Shown: positions 63,255-64,000 of the stretch, in pieces
Numbering within the stretch: the stretch's first letter is position 1
How the letters are laid out: each line of letters starts with the position of its first letter
Assembly: GCF_001567565.1 (NCBI RefSeq)
Contig: NZ_LSSW01000020.1
Coordinates: 186,001-250,000 of the forward strand
Source: Ectopseudomonas composti
GTDB taxonomy: Bacteria; Pseudomonadota; Gammaproteobacteria; Pseudomonadales; Pseudomonadaceae
Direction: 5' to 3'
Length of the DNA stretch: 64,000 bases
Translations under genes and position numbers: made by a program
The notes under the pieces: generated by a model
The model's input: only the letters and a program-made list of their open reading frames with translations
Told to the model about the DNA's origin: nothing
Database searches by the model: none

Positions 63255-63992
63255 TCACTTGTTGCCATCCGGCACGAAAACGTAGCCCACACCCCAGACG
63301 GTCTGGATATAGCGTGGTTTGGACGGGTCCGGCTCGATCAGGCGGCGCAGGCGGCTGATCTGCACGTCGATGGAGCGCTCCAGCGCATCCCACTCGCGAC
63401 CGCGTGCCAGGTTCATCAGCTTGTCGCGGGTCAGCGGCTCGCGTGCATGCTGCACCAGCGCCTTGAGCACGGCGAACTCGCCGGTGGTGAGCATGTGCAC
63501 TTCCTCGCCCTTCTTCAGCTCGCGGGTGGCCAGTGACAACTCGTACTCACCAAAGCTGACGCTCTCGTCCTCGCTACCCGGCGCGCCCGGCACCACCGGT
63601 GCCTGACGGCGCAGCACGGCCTTGATCCGCGCCAGCAGTTCACGCGGGTTGAAGGGCTTGGCCAGGTAATCGTCAGCGCCCAGTTCCAGGCCCTGGATGC
63701 GACTGGACTCATCGCCCTTGGCAGTGAGCATGATGATCGGGATCTGGTTGTTCGACTCACGCAGGCGGCGGCAGGCAGACAGACCATCCTCGCCCGGGAG
63801 CATCAGGTCGAGGACCACTAGGTTGAACAGTTCGCGCGCCAGCAGACGATCCATCTGCTCGACGTTCTCCACCGCACGAACCCGGTAGCCCTGCTCGTCG
63901 AAGAAACGTTCGAGCAGGCGGCGCAGACGGGCGTCATCATCGACGATGAGAATCTTCTCGCCTTCGGCGGCAGGGGCAGCGGACTGGGTCAT
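63255..63992 (-). CDS. amgR: AmgR, OmpR-family response regulator
   Basis: A 245-residue regulator. The receiver (residues about 12-130) has phospho-acceptor Asp62 in VVLDLMLPG and Lys in AKPFNPRELL; the winged-helix DNA-binding domain (about 150-240) ends in RYIQTVWGVGYVF. It pairs with amgS, encoded 85 bp downstream. ATG 63992 is eight bases from the end of the window, so its promoter is outside. Confidence 0.95.
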   Translation of the reverse strand: MTQSAAPAAEGEKILIVDDDARLRRLLERFFDEQGYRVRAVENVEQMDRLLARELFNLVVLDLMLPGEDGLSACRRLRESNNQIPIIMLTAKGDESSRIQGLELGADDYLAKPFNPRELLARIKAVLRRQAPVVPGAPGSEDESVSFGEYELSLATRELKKGEEVHMLTTGEFAVLKALVQHAREPLTRDKLMNLARGREWDALERSIDVQISRLRRLIEPDPSKPRYIQTVWGVGYVFVPDGNK

Positions 63993-64000
63993 GGCGTCTC

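Overview
The window is GC-rich chromosomal DNA of a Pseudomonas, and gene content and order fit the P. mendocina/oleovorans side of the genus. Recognition is by protein family and remembered Pseudomonas gene order; no database was searched. Blocks that I recall as separate in P. aeruginosa PAO1 lie next to each other here: pilGHIJK-chpABC with tonB3 and the pyr genes, fabY-cysQ-nudE-yrfG-lysM, an Mce/Mla-type transporter, and pckA-hslO-PAP2-hslR-rimBK-ldcA-amgSR. I see no tRNA, rRNA, CRISPR array, prophage, insertion sequence or transposase. The two ends cut into a sodium/amino-acid symporter (left) and the promoter side of amgR (right).

Layout. 1-13.6 kb: end of an AGCS symporter, a bidirectional terminator, then on the minus strand the complete Chp chemosensory cluster (read pilG, pilH, pilI, pilJ, pilK, chpA, chpB, chpC) that controls type IV pilus twitching and surface signalling. 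ChpA is a 2420-residue kinase with eight phosphotransfer-like modules. 13.9-19.8 kb, plus strand: gshB, tonB3, then the tight operon yqgE-yqgF-pyrR-pyrB-pyrC', in which pyrC' is a dihydroorotase-like protein without the metal ligands. 20.2-24.9 kb: fabY, and cysQ/nudE convergent to it, yrfG and a BON-LysM protein. 25.0-32.5 kb: a soluble NAD-dependent molybdenum or tungsten formate dehydrogenase (fdsG-B-A, a delta subunit and fdhD) with a divergent regulator carrying a ModE-like DNA-binding end and a ligand-binding domain.

32.6-45.3 kb is the accessory part: a glycine-zipper exported protein with a His/Lys tail, a DUF2157 membrane protein plus partner, a thioesterase, an iron alcohol dehydrogenase, an acyl-CoA dehydrogenase and 3-hydroxyacyl-CoA dehydrogenase pair with a divergent LysR regulator, a Tat-exported aldo/keto reductase coupled to a nucleotide-exchanger-like MFS protein, a tiny conserved-looking ORF, and an EthA-type Baeyer-Villiger monooxygenase. 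45.4-49.3 kb: a small membrane protein and a four-gene Mce/Mla-type lipid transporter. 49.3-63.99 kb: a RecQ-family helicase, pckA, hslO, a PAP2 phosphatase, hslR, rimB-rimK-ldcA, a large membrane protein (MASE1-LOV-PAS-PAS-PAS-GGDEF-EAL) and amgR-amgS.

The most interesting items are the large c-di-GMP protein at 57998-61756, whose first PAS domain carries the cysteine signature of a blue-light LOV photoreceptor and which sits beside rimBK; and two copies, in opposite orientation, of a foldback-type intergenic repeat (19811-19978 and 39813-40023) with a shared core and unrelated terminal inverted repeats. At least six REP/REPIN hairpins with GTAG/GTGG ends are scattered between genes.
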